NCBI GenBank assembly: GCA_900546565.1
Contig: URDC01000004.1
Location: 1 to 60,213 of the forward strand
From: an uncultured Opitutales bacterium
GTDB taxonomy: Bacteria > Verrucomicrobiota > Verrucomicrobiia > Opitutales > Intestinicryptomonadaceae
Direction: 5' to 3'
DNA length: 60,213 bases
Shown here: positions 8,122-17,263 of the stretch, piece by piece
Layout: each line of letters opens with the position of its first letter
Numbering within the stretch: the first letter of the stretch is position 1
Made by a program: the position numbers and the translations under genes
The notes under the pieces: model-generated
Database searches by the model: none
Told to the model about the DNA's origin: nothing
The model's input: only the letters and a program-made list of their open reading frames with translations

Positions 8122-9302
8122 TAGAGTTTCGCGCAGAAGCGTGACATTCTTTCCAAACCCTTTTCAATGGTAGAATCGGCGACCGCGTAGCTGAAACGAA
8201 TGTTTTCGTCCGAGCCGAACGCAATCCCCGGGACAACCGCCACCAGCTCGCTTTCGAGCAGCTTCGAGCAGAAGTCCGAGCTTGAAAGCCCGAATTGCGA
8301 AATATTCGGGAACAAATAGAACGCCCCCTTCGCGCGTCGGCACGAAATGCCCTTTATCGAATTGAGTCCGTCAAGCAGCATAAGGCGGCGTTTGTCGAAA
8401 CTTTTTAGCATTTTTTCGAGCGATTCCCGCGCCAACACGGGATTCTTCAACGCCGCCAACGCGCCGTATTGCGCAAAAGTCGTCGCATTCGAAGTCGTCT
8501 GGCTTTGGAGGTTAGAAACGGCCTTTGCTATGTCGTCGGGTGCGGCCATAGTACCCAGACGCCAGCCCGTCATCGAATACGCCTTGCTGAACCCCGAAAC
8601 CATAATCGTGTGGTTCTGCGCCTCTTCCGAAATCGACGCAGGGCTTGCCGCCACAACGCCGTCATACGTCAAAAACGAATAAATCTCGTCCGACATCACA
8701 AGAATGTCCTTTTCCACGACAAACTTCATAATGTCTTCAAGCTCTTCCTTCGTGTAGACCGCGCCCGTCGGATTCGAGGGCGAGTTCAGAATAAGCAACT
8801 TTGTCTTCGGCGTGTAAGCCGCGCGGAGCTGTTTGGCGGTGATTTTGAAATCGGTGTCGTCGCCCGCCTTCACAAACACGGGCACACCTCCGGCAAGCTT
8901 GACCATTTCGGGATAGCTCACCCAGTAGGGCGCGGGAATTATCACTTCATCTCCTGGGGAAACAACCGCCTTGATAGCCAAATAGCAGCTGAACTTCCCG
9001 CCGGGCGAAACAATTATGTTCGAGGCTTTCAGATTTTTGAGCGACTTGCGCTGCATATACATATCCGCCAACGCCTCGCGCAGTTCTGGCAGCCCCGAAG
9101 AGGCGATGTATTTCGTCTTGCCGTTTAAAATTGCCTCGCGGCAGGCTTCCTTGATGAAGTCGGGTGTATCAAAGTCGGGTTCGCCCGCGCCGAAGCCGCA
9201 GACGTCCTTGCCTTCCGCCTTCAATTTTTTAGCCTTGGAATCCACGACAAGCGTCGGCGATTCGGAAATGTTATTCGCCCAAGATGATAATCTATTGTTC
9301 AT
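8121..9302 (-). CDS. Class I aminotransferase (aspartate aminotransferase-like)
   Basis: This 393-residue PLP-dependent fold-type I aminotransferase carries GAGEPDFDTPDFI near the N-terminus, SPSNPTGAVYT (cofactor-binding Asn), SDEIYSFLTYDG (Asp and Tyr contacting PLP), the Schiff-base lysine in VSGFSKAYSMTGWRLG and a late NIRFSYA with the substrate-carboxylate Arg. This is the AspB/Ib-subgroup pattern, usually aspartate:2-oxoglutarate aminotransferase, sometimes with broader specificity. The start at 9302 (MNNRLSSWANN) matches family N-termini; no clear Shine-Dalgarno is visible. It is co-transcribed with tsaE through a one-base overlap. Confidence 0.88.
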   Translation of the reverse strand: MNNRLSSWANNISESPTLVVDSKAKKLKAEGKDVCGFGAGEPDFDTPDFIKEACREAILNGKTKYIASSGLPELREALADMYMQRKSLKNLKASNIIVSPGGKFSCYLAIKAVVSPGDEVIIPAPYWVSYPEMVKLAGGVPVFVKAGDDTDFKITAKQLRAAYTPKTKLLILNSPSNPTGAVYTKEELEDIMKFVVEKDILVMSDEIYSFLTYDGVVAASPASISEEAQNHTIMVSGFSKAYSMTGWRLGTMAAPDDIAKAVSNLQSQTTSNATTFAQYGALAALKNPVLARESLEKMLKSFDKRRLMLLDGLNSIKGISCRRAKGAFYLFPNISQFGLSSSDFCSKLLESELVAVVPGIAFGSDENIRFSYAVADSTIEKGLERMSRFCAKL

Positions 9303-9469
9303 AAATTTAAATGTTGCCACGATACAATATTGAACACTTTTTCGATTCAACATTTTTCGCAAAACAAATACAAAAAGCTACAAAATTGTCCACTTTTAAT
9401 TTCGACTTACTCAACAACTCCGATTCCGAACCGCAAAAATCTGCAACTTTTGCGCAACAATAAGCGCAA

Positions 9470-12070
9470 TCAGCCGAGGATATCCCTGATTGTCTCCATG
9501 AAACGCCCGTTGTTCGACACGTCTTTGAGGTCGCCGAGCAAATCGTTGAAAAGCGTTTTCTTTTCCGATTGAAGCTGACGCACGCGGTCTTCGACAGTCC
9601 CCTGCGAAAGCAGCCTGTAAACGAAAACGTCCGCTCGGCGGCCGATGCGGTGCACGCGGTCAATCGCCTGCTCCTCCACCGCCGGATTCCACCACGGGTC
9701 GGCGAGAAAAACATAGTCGGCATTCGTCAGCGTAATGCCCGTTCCGCCCGCGCGCAAACTCACGAGCATAACAACGCCGTCCTTGGCATTCTGGAACGAA
9801 TCTACGGGCTTCGAGCGGTCGCGCGTATTCCCCGTTAGCGTGAAAATCTTGTCCTCCGAAACGAATTCCGAAATCTTCGCGCGTATCAGCGATAGAAATT
9901 TTGTGAATTGGCTGAAAACCAGAACCTTTTTCCCGCCCAAAATCAGCTCCTGAACCCTGTCCGAAAGCACCGAGATTTTCCCGCCCACATCGGGCGCGGG
10001 CGCGTTTTCGAGCCACGGCAACAGACGCGCGTCGCAGCAGGTTTGGCGCAGCCGTGTCAGCAGCGAAAGCACCGTCCAACGCTTCGACGCCTCGTCGGCG
10101 GAATTGACTTCCGCAACCGATGCCAGCTCTTCGCGCGCCTTTCCCAGCAACGCCGCATATTCCGACTTCTGAACTTCCGACATCGGACAGAGCAGGTCGA
10201 TAAAAATCTTCTCGGGCAACTCTCGTGCCACTTCTGATTTCAGGCGGCGCAACACGAACGGCGAAATCTGGCGGCGAACAAGCCCGACCGATTCGTTCGA
10301 GTTCTGCGCCAGCTCTTCGAAGCGTTTGCGGCTGCCCATAAGCCCCGGCATAAGCCACCTGAACGACGTCCACATATCCAGCAATCGGTTTTCCACGGGC
10401 GTTCCCGTGAGCGCGAGCTTATGCTTAGCCTTTATCGCCATACAAGCGGCGGTCGTTTTCGAGTCGGGATTTTTTATGAATTGCGCCTCGTCGAGCACCG
10501 CAATGTCGAACGTAGCCGAATCAATCAACGCCTTGTTTCTGCGCAGCTGCGTGTAGCTTGCAACGAGTATTCCGCCGCCGACAGCCGCCGTTTTCGACGT
10601 CAGAATTTTCGCTTTTATCTTCGGAAAAAATTTCTTTGTCTCGCTAATCCAGACGGGAATTACCGACGCAGGACACACCACCAAAAACTTTCTATCCGCC
10701 CCCGCGACACTCGGCTTCGCCAAAAATGCGTTGAAAAGCGCGAGGGTCTGAATTGTTTTGCCCAACCCCATCTCGTCGGCAATCATCGCATTGCAACCGT
10801 GCCCGAAAAGATTCTCCGCCCAGCACACCGCTTTTTTCTGATAGTTGCGCAGAAATTCGGGCTGTGCATTTTTCGCCGAGTCCGACGTTTTTACGAGCGT
10901 GTCGACCCATTCGCGCAGCTCGTCCGAAAGCAGCAAATTCTCGCCGAATTCGGAGAGCGCAAGCAGCATATACTTCGGGATTTTTCCCTCTGCAAATCCG
11001 TATTCGCGGGCGCGTTCCACATTGCGCACGAAGTCGGAGTCGCGCCCCGAGATACTGACAATGCCGTAGTCGGGCAAAATCTGCACCGACGACTTTCCGT
11101 TGAAAATTTTCGAAATGTTATCGCGCTCAATCGCCCGCCCTCCGACACTCGGCAGCCAGTCGATGTCGAAATCCTCCGAATCCGCGCCCAAGTGTCGGGC
11201 CCGCGCCGAAAGTTCAATCTGACGTTCTCCCAACATGAGCAAATCGACTTTCGCGTCTTTGCGGATTGCAAAATGCTTTTTCCATTCTTTCAGAGGTCCG
11301 TTCAAAAACGGAGAAATTTTCGTGATGTCCGAAAGCACAAACATATTGTCTTCGAACTTAAATCCCGCCTTCCGCGACTCCGAAACAAGATACATGAGCG
11401 TTTCGCCCTCGCCCCGAGTCAGATCTTCCACCGCGGGCGACTTCTCGCCGAACGCGGGCACGCGCCTGTCGCCGTCGCGCCAAAAAACCTGAAAAACAAG
11501 CCCCTTTCTCTTCGACGAAAAATTCACCGCAAGCACCCTGTCCGACTCCGTCCCCAGCGCCGCGCCGCCGCTTTCCGCCGCACTTTCGACATCGGAAGGG
11601 ACACCGCCACTTCCCGACACCTCCGCGCCCGATTCCGACTCCTGCGAACCCTCCCGCGCCGCGCCCTCACAAACATTGTCCGCGACGGGCGAATTTCCGT
11701 CCGAGCCTTCAAAGTCGAGCGAAAGTTCGCGCTGCACCATCGTATCTATGATAAACTCCTCGATTTCGTAAAATCCCGCAACTTTCAACGCGCCGTAAAG
11801 CGGGTCGGCGGATGAGGTCGGAATATACACAAATTTCGCGCCGTCGAAGTCTACTATGCAAAACGGTTCAGAACCGTCCTCCAAGTGCGCCGTTATAAAC
11901 GCTTCCGACGTATTAAGCTCGACCTCGCGCACACAGCCCGATTTATACAGAGCCCTGCCGTATTCAAGCTCCTTCGCCGAAAAGCATTTTTCCCAGTCGC
12001 AACCAACCCGCTCGAACCACAGCGGCAGTTCGCTTTCCCGATATTTTCGTTTCGCTGGACGTATACGCAT
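9470..12070 (-). CDS. SNF2-family DEAD/DEAH helicase-like ATPase
   Basis: This 866-residue Swi2/Snf2 protein has an N-terminal ~390 residues poorly conserved and acidic in places (residues 120-180 rich in Glu, Ser and Gly). The ATPase core follows: motif I DEMGLGKTIQT, motif Ia region CPASVIPVW, motif II LDEAQFIKN, motif III ALTGTPVENR. The helicase C lobe has VLVFSQFTKFL, motif V LRAGGTGITLT and motif VI EQAIDRVHRIGR. These translocate on double-stranded DNA and remodel bound proteins; bacterial examples include RapA, but this one lacks RapA's extra domains and resembles the generic bacterial SNF2 group. It is alone on its transcript as far as can be seen. Confidence 0.9.
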   Translation of the reverse strand: MRIRPAKRKYRESELPLWFERVGCDWEKCFSAKELEYGRALYKSGCVREVELNTSEAFITAHLEDGSEPFCIVDFDGAKFVYIPTSSADPLYGALKVAGFYEIEEFIIDTMVQRELSLDFEGSDGNSPVADNVCEGAAREGSQESESGAEVSGSGGVPSDVESAAESGGAALGTESDRVLAVNFSSKRKGLVFQVFWRDGDRRVPAFGEKSPAVEDLTRGEGETLMYLVSESRKAGFKFEDNMFVLSDITKISPFLNGPLKEWKKHFAIRKDAKVDLLMLGERQIELSARARHLGADSEDFDIDWLPSVGGRAIERDNISKIFNGKSSVQILPDYGIVSISGRDSDFVRNVERAREYGFAEGKIPKYMLLALSEFGENLLLSDELREWVDTLVKTSDSAKNAQPEFLRNYQKKAVCWAENLFGHGCNAMIADEMGLGKTIQTLALFNAFLAKPSVAGADRKFLVVCPASVIPVWISETKKFFPKIKAKILTSKTAAVGGGILVASYTQLRRNKALIDSATFDIAVLDEAQFIKNPDSKTTAACMAIKAKHKLALTGTPVENRLLDMWTSFRWLMPGLMGSRKRFEELAQNSNESVGLVRRQISPFVLRRLKSEVARELPEKIFIDLLCPMSEVQKSEYAALLGKAREELASVAEVNSADEASKRWTVLSLLTRLRQTCCDARLLPWLENAPAPDVGGKISVLSDRVQELILGGKKVLVFSQFTKFLSLIRAKISEFVSEDKIFTLTGNTRDRSKPVDSFQNAKDGVVMLVSLRAGGTGITLTNADYVFLADPWWNPAVEEQAIDRVHRIGRRADVFVYRLLSQGTVEDRVRQLQSEKKTLFNDLLGDLKDVSNNGRFMETIRDILG

Positions 12071-12133
12071 TGATTCCCGACTTTTTATATCGAAAAATAT
12101 CGATATTTCATCTTCGCAGTGCCCGCGCCGTTT

Positions 12134-13603
12134 TTAAAAACCAACCGAGCGCGAAGCTATTGCCCAATCGTAGACCTGCTCGTATTTCTTTGCGGAGTTT
12201 TTCCACGAAAAGTCGCGCGTCATCGCGTTTATGCGCATTTTCGCTATGTCTTCGGGACGGTCGAACCACGTCGAGCACGCCCAGCCGATTGTGTTGTAAA
12301 GCGCATCGGCAGTCGCGTTGTCGAACACAAACCCCGTGCCCCTGCCCGAACCTTCGACATACTGCTCCACGGTGTCGGCAAGCCCACCCGTGCGCCTTAC
12401 AATCGGAAGAGTTCCGTAAATCATCGAATACATCTGGTTCAGTCCGCAGGGTTCGAAACGGCTCGGCATAACGAAGAAATCGCTGCCCGCCTCAACTTGG
12501 TGTGAAAGCTCCGAGTCGAAACCGATATACGAGGCTATCTTCCCGACATTTGCGCCCGTGAGATTTCTGAACGACTCTTCAAGCCAGCCCTCTCCGTTGC
12601 CCAGCACCATAAGCTGAATGTCCATATGTTCCACAAGCGGCTGCGCAATCCGCGCGAGAATGTCCAGCCCCTTTTGGTCGAACAAACGCGATACTACGCC
12701 AAAAAGCGGAATATTCTCGTCCACTTTTAGCCCGACCCGCTTTTGCAACGCCGTCTTGCACTTCGCCTTTCCTTTAAGCGAGGCTACGTCGTAGTTCGCC
12801 GCAATGTTTTTGTCCGTCGCGGGATTCCAGTCGTCTAAGTCCACGCCGTTTAAAATTCCAATCAAGTCGGCGGCACGGAAACGCAGCAGATAGTCCAGCC
12901 CGCAGCCGTATTCCGACGTCTGTATTTCTCTCGCGTACGTCGGGCTAACCGTCGTAATTTTCGTGCAGTTGTAAAGCCCGCCCTTCATCATATTAAGCGC
13001 GCCGTAGGACTCGCACGAATCGCTTCGCATCTCGCTTTGCGGCAGCCCCGCATATTCCAGCACCCCCCTGTCGAAGACTCCCTGATGTTGCAAATTGTGT
13101 ATCGTAAACACCGTCGCCGTTCTGCCCAGAGGCGTCGGGCGCAGTGTCGTGTTCAGGTAGACGGGAATCAGCCCCGTTGTCCAGTCGTGGCAGTGAATCA
13201 CGTCCGGATACCAGCCCGTCGCCAGACAGTATTCCAACGCCGCCCTCGACATAAACGCGAACCGCCCGCCGTTGTCGTCATACGAGACCGAATTGAAATT
13301 GTATATCCCGGGTCTGTCGAAGTATCTGTTGAATTCCACAAACAACGCCTTTGCCTTTCCCAGCGGCGCGCTCCAAACCGACGCGAATTCCTCTATGCCC
13401 AGCCCCATATGCACCGAAAGCCCGTCCAATTCCTTTTTCATTTTCGGCGGGCGTTTTATTGACGAATACAGCGGCGTAAACACGCGCACGTCGCAGCCCG
13501 ACTCCGCGAACTGTTTTGAAATCGACGCTACCATATCGGACAACCCTCCGACTTTCGAAAACGGTGCGCACTCGGGTGATACCATCAATATTTTCTTTTT
13601 CAT
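12134..13603 (-). CDS. glgA: Glycogen synthase (ADP-glucose starch/glycogen synthase)
   Basis: This 489-residue GT5 enzyme has the GT-B fold. The N-terminal sugar-nucleotide site has the hallmark KVGGLSDMV (Lys15-Gly-Gly), followed by FTPLYSSI and HCHDWTTGLIPVYL. The C-terminal lobe has GVVSRLFDQKGLD and SRFEPCGLNQMYSM with RRTGGLADTV, the donor-binding E-x7 type motif. It elongates alpha-1,4-glucan from ADP-glucose in the cytosol. No glgB, glgC or glgP lies within the window, so glycogen genes are dispersed. The start at 13603 gives the family-standard MKKKILMVSPECAPF. No good Shine-Dalgarno is visible, as for several neighbours. Confidence 0.93.
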   Translation of the reverse strand: MKKKILMVSPECAPFSKVGGLSDMVASISKQFAESGCDVRVFTPLYSSIKRPPKMKKELDGLSVHMGLGIEEFASVWSAPLGKAKALFVEFNRYFDRPGIYNFNSVSYDDNGGRFAFMSRAALEYCLATGWYPDVIHCHDWTTGLIPVYLNTTLRPTPLGRTATVFTIHNLQHQGVFDRGVLEYAGLPQSEMRSDSCESYGALNMMKGGLYNCTKITTVSPTYAREIQTSEYGCGLDYLLRFRAADLIGILNGVDLDDWNPATDKNIAANYDVASLKGKAKCKTALQKRVGLKVDENIPLFGVVSRLFDQKGLDILARIAQPLVEHMDIQLMVLGNGEGWLEESFRNLTGANVGKIASYIGFDSELSHQVEAGSDFFVMPSRFEPCGLNQMYSMIYGTLPIVRRTGGLADTVEQYVEGSGRGTGFVFDNATADALYNTIGWACSTWFDRPEDIAKMRINAMTRDFSWKNSAKKYEQVYDWAIASRSVGF

Positions 13604-14086
13604 TTTTTAAATGTTCCGTAAGCGGCGCGAAGGCAGAGCCCTCGACGGAGAGCGGGGGCTCTGCCCCCGAGGGCGGATTTTACTGCCGTAAAATATTTCC
13701 GCCCTCCCCCCATTTCTGGTCTTGCCAATGAGTTTTGATTATCAGTTAAAGTTTAGCAAAGCGGACATTGCCGCAGGCAATCCGCGTCAGTGCCCTGCTT
13801 GAAAATTTTTGGAGATATTAAAGTAAATACATAAACATTTGTCAAAACAGTTTTATCGAACTTTCACACAACAAACATATTCCTCCACCAATAACCCCTG
13901 CAATGTTTAAACAAAAGAACAAAACACACTGGCAAAGCCCCCGCAATGGAAGCCGCATCTGCGGACGCCTCCTTCGAAACTACAAAAACTTTAACAAAAG
14001 AGCAAAGCGCATTGGTTATGCCTTCGCGCCTCTTACCAATATATAAAAGAGTTGCAGGGAGGGAAATTTTTTGAAAGATAGGAAGA
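13604..14086. repeat. Intergenic region with GC-rich palindromes
   Basis: This 480-base gap separates divergent glgA and pfkB. It contains a compact GC-rich palindromic cluster at 13634-13675: CAGAGCCC pairs with GGGCTCTG, and alternatively GGGGG with CCCCC or GCCCTCG with CGAGGGC. A second hairpin lies at 13761-13785 (GCGGA-c-ATTGCC, loop GCA, GGCAATCCGC). No coding frame is credible. The clusters look like REP-type palindromes or structured leaders; nothing identifies them further. Confidence 0.5.
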
Positions 14087-15007
14087 ATGCCTAAATATAT
14101 AACAATAACGGGGAATCTGCTGGCTGAATCGACAGCACAGTTCCAGTTTCCGCAAGAGGGAAAGACAACACGCGCAGCGTCAGACGTTTCTTTCCAAGTC
14201 GGCGGCAAGGGCGTAAACACTGCAAGGGCATTAAATAAACTTTCGGGTAGAAAACAATACGCCATAATCTTCCCCGCGGGATTCACGGGACAGCGATGCT
14301 CGGCGTGGCTAAAAAAGGCGGATTTCTGCATACCATTAACGACACAAATCGACGGCGAAACCCGAGAGGGACTCGTCTGCCGAAACCCGAAAAACGGACT
14401 CGAAACAACATTCTTGGGCGGGGACGTAAAAATCCCCGAACACGCATTCAATAACGCATTGGATAAAATCGGAAAACTCGCCCGCACCGGCGACTTCATC
14501 GCATTCTGCGGCAGCTTCGCGGGGTGGAAAGACGCATACGCAAAAAAACTCGCCAAACTTTGCGCCAAAAAAAATTTGCGCCTCTGCGTCGATACCTACG
14601 GCAAACCGCTCGCGGCATTCTCGCGGGAAAAACTCTTCCTGCTAAAAATCAACCGCGACGAATTAACCACAACATTCGGCAAAAATAAAAACATAAAAAC
14701 ACTTTCGGCATCTCTCTTCGCGAACACCGAAAATTTCGTCGTCAGCAATTCAAACGGCGAAATATTCGCCCGCTTGGGAACCGATTTCCACACGCTCACC
14801 CCGCCCGAAATAAAACGCGAAATCTCCGCAACGGGTTGCGGCGACGTCCTCACCGCGTCGCTTATGTTCGAACTTTCCCGCACAACCGCGCCGCTCGACG
14901 CATTGAAGATTTCCGTCGCCCGTGCATCGGCTTCGGCGGAGCTCGCGCAAACCGCAGTTTGGCGCGAACCCAGAGCACACAGACTTTTGAAAACTTTGAA
15001 GAAATAA
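14087..15007 (+). CDS. PfkB-family sugar kinase, 1-phosphofructokinase-like
   Basis: This 306-residue ribokinase-fold kinase has the first PfkB signature GGKGVNTARAL (residues 39-49) and the second around ATGCGDVLTA (~248-257), with the catalytic Asp retained. The usual GAGD is GCGD here. The GGKGxN opening and the absence of a large lid resemble the FruK/LacC branch (1-phosphofructokinase, tagatose-6-phosphate kinase), which phosphorylates a sugar phosphate. The exact substrate is uncertain. It is followed after 2 bases by queA, so they share a transcript, although no functional link is known. It may be needed for sugars released by the glycan enzymes in the window. Confidence 0.82.
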   Translation: MPKYITITGNLLAESTAQFQFPQEGKTTRAASDVSFQVGGKGVNTARALNKLSGRKQYAIIFPAGFTGQRCSAWLKKADFCIPLTTQIDGETREGLVCRNPKNGLETTFLGGDVKIPEHAFNNALDKIGKLARTGDFIAFCGSFAGWKDAYAKKLAKLCAKKNLRLCVDTYGKPLAAFSREKLFLLKINRDELTTTFGKNKNIKTLSASLFANTENFVVSNSNGEIFARLGTDFHTLTPPEIKREISATGCGDVLTASLMFELSRTTAPLDALKISVARASASAELAQTAVWREPRAHRLLKTLKK

Positions 15008-15009
15008 CT

Positions 15010-16098
15010 ATGGACGTTTCGGTTTTGGATTACAAACTTCCCGAGGAGCGCATAGCCCGCTTCCCCGCGCAAAAACGCGACGACTCAAAACTGCTTGTTT
15101 TCGACAGGAAATCGCAAAAAATCACACATGCTATTTTCAGGGACTTGCCCGACCTCCTCCCCGAAAATTACGATTTTTTCCGCAATAACGCCGCAGTCTT
15201 GAAGGCGCGTATCTTCGCCAAAAAAAGCACCGGTGCAAACGTCGAATGCCTTTTGCTCACCCCTTCAAACGACGGCGACAACATATGGAATTGTATGCTG
15301 CGCCCCGCAAAACGCCTCAAAAGCGGCGCGCATTTCGGAGTAGCCAACACATTCGACGCCGAAGTTCTCCGACACCTCGAAAACGGGAACTGCCTTGTAA
15401 AATTCGCGCTTGCGCCGCGTTTTAAAAACCCCGTCGATATGGCGGAGGAAGTCGGCGTCGTCCCCCTTCCTCCATATATCGGGCGCGACCAGCACGCCCC
15501 CGATTACGACCGCACATTCGACAATACCCGCTACGAAACCGTCTACGCCGATTCCGCAAAACGCGTCGCCGCCGCCGCCCCCACCGCGGGGCTACACTTC
15601 ACACCGGAACTAATCCAAAACCTCGAAACCCGCGGCAACCGCTTCCATAACCTCACCCTCCACGTCGGAATAGGCACTTTCCAGCCGCTAAAAAGCGACA
15701 TTATCGAACGGCACACAATGCATAGCGAACTCTACGAAATCCCCATACCCGCCCTCCGCGCGCTCGCCGAACATAAAAGACCGCGACTTGCCGTCGGCAC
15801 AACTTCGCTCCGCGCAATGGAGGACTTTTTTCGAAAACTAGGCGACGCGCAAATCGATACCACAAAACCCGTCGTCGAAAGCGCGTCGTTGTTCGTCTAT
15901 CCGCCGCAAAAAGTCATATCCGCCGACGCAATGATAACCAATTTCCACCTGCCGCGCTCTTCGCTAATGTGCCTTGTTTCGGCGTTTCTAACTCCGAACG
16001 ACACCGCGGGAATAGCGCTTTTAAAAGACATCTATAAACAGGCAATCGCCCGCGAATACAATTTCTACTCCTACGGCGACGCAATGCTGATTTTGTGA
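15010..16098 (+). CDS. queA: S-adenosylmethionine:tRNA ribosyltransferase-isomerase
   Basis: This 362-residue protein begins with the family hallmark DYKLPEERIARFPAQKRDDS and contains FRNNAAVLKARIF, PTAGLHFTPEL, TLHVGIGTFQPL and the C-terminal TNFHLPRSSLMCLVSAF. QueA transfers the ribosyl part of SAM to preQ1 in tRNA, giving epoxyqueuosine at position 34 of GUN-anticodon tRNAs. The start at 15010 follows the kinase stop by 2 bases; the frame is open far upstream inside the kinase gene but those residues are not QueA-like. Length is normal. No tgt or queG is adjacent. Confidence 0.95.
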   Translation: MDVSVLDYKLPEERIARFPAQKRDDSKLLVFDRKSQKITHAIFRDLPDLLPENYDFFRNNAAVLKARIFAKKSTGANVECLLLTPSNDGDNIWNCMLRPAKRLKSGAHFGVANTFDAEVLRHLENGNCLVKFALAPRFKNPVDMAEEVGVVPLPPYIGRDQHAPDYDRTFDNTRYETVYADSAKRVAAAAPTAGLHFTPELIQNLETRGNRFHNLTLHVGIGTFQPLKSDIIERHTMHSELYEIPIPALRALAEHKRPRLAVGTTSLRAMEDFFRKLGDAQIDTTKPVVESASLFVYPPQKVISADAMITNFHLPRSSLMCLVSAFLTPNDTAGIALLKDIYKQAIAREYNFYSYGDAMLIL

Positions 16099-16117
16099 TT
16101 TTCAATTATTTTTTATT

Positions 16118-16954
16118 ATGAAAGGCAAAAAGAACTTCACCATAGCCCTCTGTTACGATTTCGACGGCACACTTTCCCCAGCAAATATGCAGGAGTATTC
16201 CTTCATACCGCAGTTGCAGAAAGAGCCGACCGCCTTCTGGCGCGAGACCTGCCGCATAGCCCGCAAACAGGACGCCGACGAAATCCTCTCATATATGTAC
16301 CTGATGTGCAATCAGGCAAAAAAACACGACATCAAAATCAGGCGCGACGACTTCGTCCGCTTCGGCAAAAAAGTGAAATTCTATAAAGGACTCGTCTCCA
16401 AAAACGGCAACGATTGGTTCACGCGCATAAACGACTACGGCGCAAAATACGGCGCGACAGTCAAGCATTACATCATCTCTTCGGGCATAAAGGAGATGAT
16501 TGAGGGCACGGCAATCGCCGACAAATTCCATAAAATCTACGCTTCAAGCTTTATGTATGACATTTACGGGGTTGCAATGTGGCCTGCGCAGGCAGTCAAT
16601 TACACAACCAAAATGAATTTCCTCTTCCGCATAAACAAGGGGATTTTCGACGTGCAGAAATCAATCAATAACTATATGCCCGAAAATTTGCGCCCCGTTC
16701 CGTTCAAGCGAATGATATACTTCGGCGACGGTTCGACCGATATCCCCGCAATGAAACTCGTCAAAACACAGGGTGGCTATTCGATAGCCGTCCACGACGG
16801 GTCGCCGCAAAAACGAAAACAGTCCGAACGCCTGTTAAACGAAAACCGCGTAGACTTCACCACAAAGGCGGATTATTCGAAAAACTCCGACCTCTCAGCC
16901 CAAGTCTGCAAGGTCATCGACAAAATAGCCGCCGACCACTTCCTAACCGCCTGA
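16118..16954 (+). CDS. HAD-superfamily phosphatase
   Basis: This 278-residue protein has HAD motif I at CYDFDGTLSP (nucleophile Asp14, acid/base Asp16), a plausible motif II serine in YIISSGIKEMI and the motif III/IV acid pair in YFGDGSTDIPAM. The fold between motifs I and II contains a helical cap of about 70 residues with several Lys and Arg. It should be a magnesium-dependent cytosolic phosphatase acting on an unidentified small phosphorylated substrate; the layout recalls phosphoserine-phosphatase-like HADs. It lies 19 bases after queA in the same direction, so it is probably the last gene of the kinase-queA operon. Confidence 0.85.
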   Translation: MKGKKNFTIALCYDFDGTLSPANMQEYSFIPQLQKEPTAFWRETCRIARKQDADEILSYMYLMCNQAKKHDIKIRRDDFVRFGKKVKFYKGLVSKNGNDWFTRINDYGAKYGATVKHYIISSGIKEMIEGTAIADKFHKIYASSFMYDIYGVAMWPAQAVNYTTKMNFLFRINKGIFDVQKSINNYMPENLRPVPFKRMIYFGDGSTDIPAMKLVKTQGGYSIAVHDGSPQKRKQSERLLNENRVDFTTKADYSKNSDLSAQVCKVIDKIAADHFLTA

Positions 16955-17064
16955 TTCCTCCATTCCCGAACCCCGCTGGGCGGGGCTGCCACTGTTCAGA
17001 AAGTGGCGCGATTGGCTTCGTCAATTCAACGTAAACACGCCTCCTTTGTAAAACTAAAAATCAA

Positions 17065-17095
17065 AAAGCGTTCTTCAAATGAAGAACGCTTTGGT
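17065..17095 (+). terminator. Terminator of the pfkB-queA-HAD operon
   Basis: A 12-bp perfect stem (17065-17076 with 17081-17092, AAAGCGTTCTTC/GAAGAACGCTTT) has an AAAT loop. It is symmetrical with A and T ends, so it could also act on the opposite strand. Confidence 0.7.
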
Positions 17096-17116
17096 ATAAA
17101 TTTAACAAATTCGCGT

Positions 17117-17238
17117 GTAGGCGTTTGATAAAGGTGCATTGACTGGAAGTCAATCGCCGCCTATGCCCGCCATATAAAAAATGTAGGCGTTAGACAAAGG
17201 AGGAAAATTTGCCAATGGCAAATCCTCCGCCTGTGCCC
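17117..17238. repeat. Two tandem structured repeat units
   Basis: Unit 1 (17117-17168) and unit 2 (17183-17238) start 66 bases apart. Each has an identical 5' arm GTAGGCG, a similar loop (TTTGATAAAGG / TTAGACAAAGG), a central hairpin with unrelated sequence, and a 3' arm CGCCTATGCCC / CGCCTGTGCCC that pairs with the 5' arm. The changed base in the 3' arm keeps pairing (T-A becomes T-G). Central hairpins are ATTGACT-GGA-AGTCAAT and GGAGGA-aaa-TTTGCC-AAT-GGCAAATCCTCC. The pair sits between the convergent HAD and thrS genes. Confidence 0.65.
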
Positions 17239-17263
17239 ATCTATGGGAACCCGCCCAGCGGGT

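Noticed and set aside
17117..17238. Possible CRISPR array
   Set aside because: Only two units, repeated parts are short stems rather than full repeats, the middle parts are themselves hairpins, and no cas gene is in the window.
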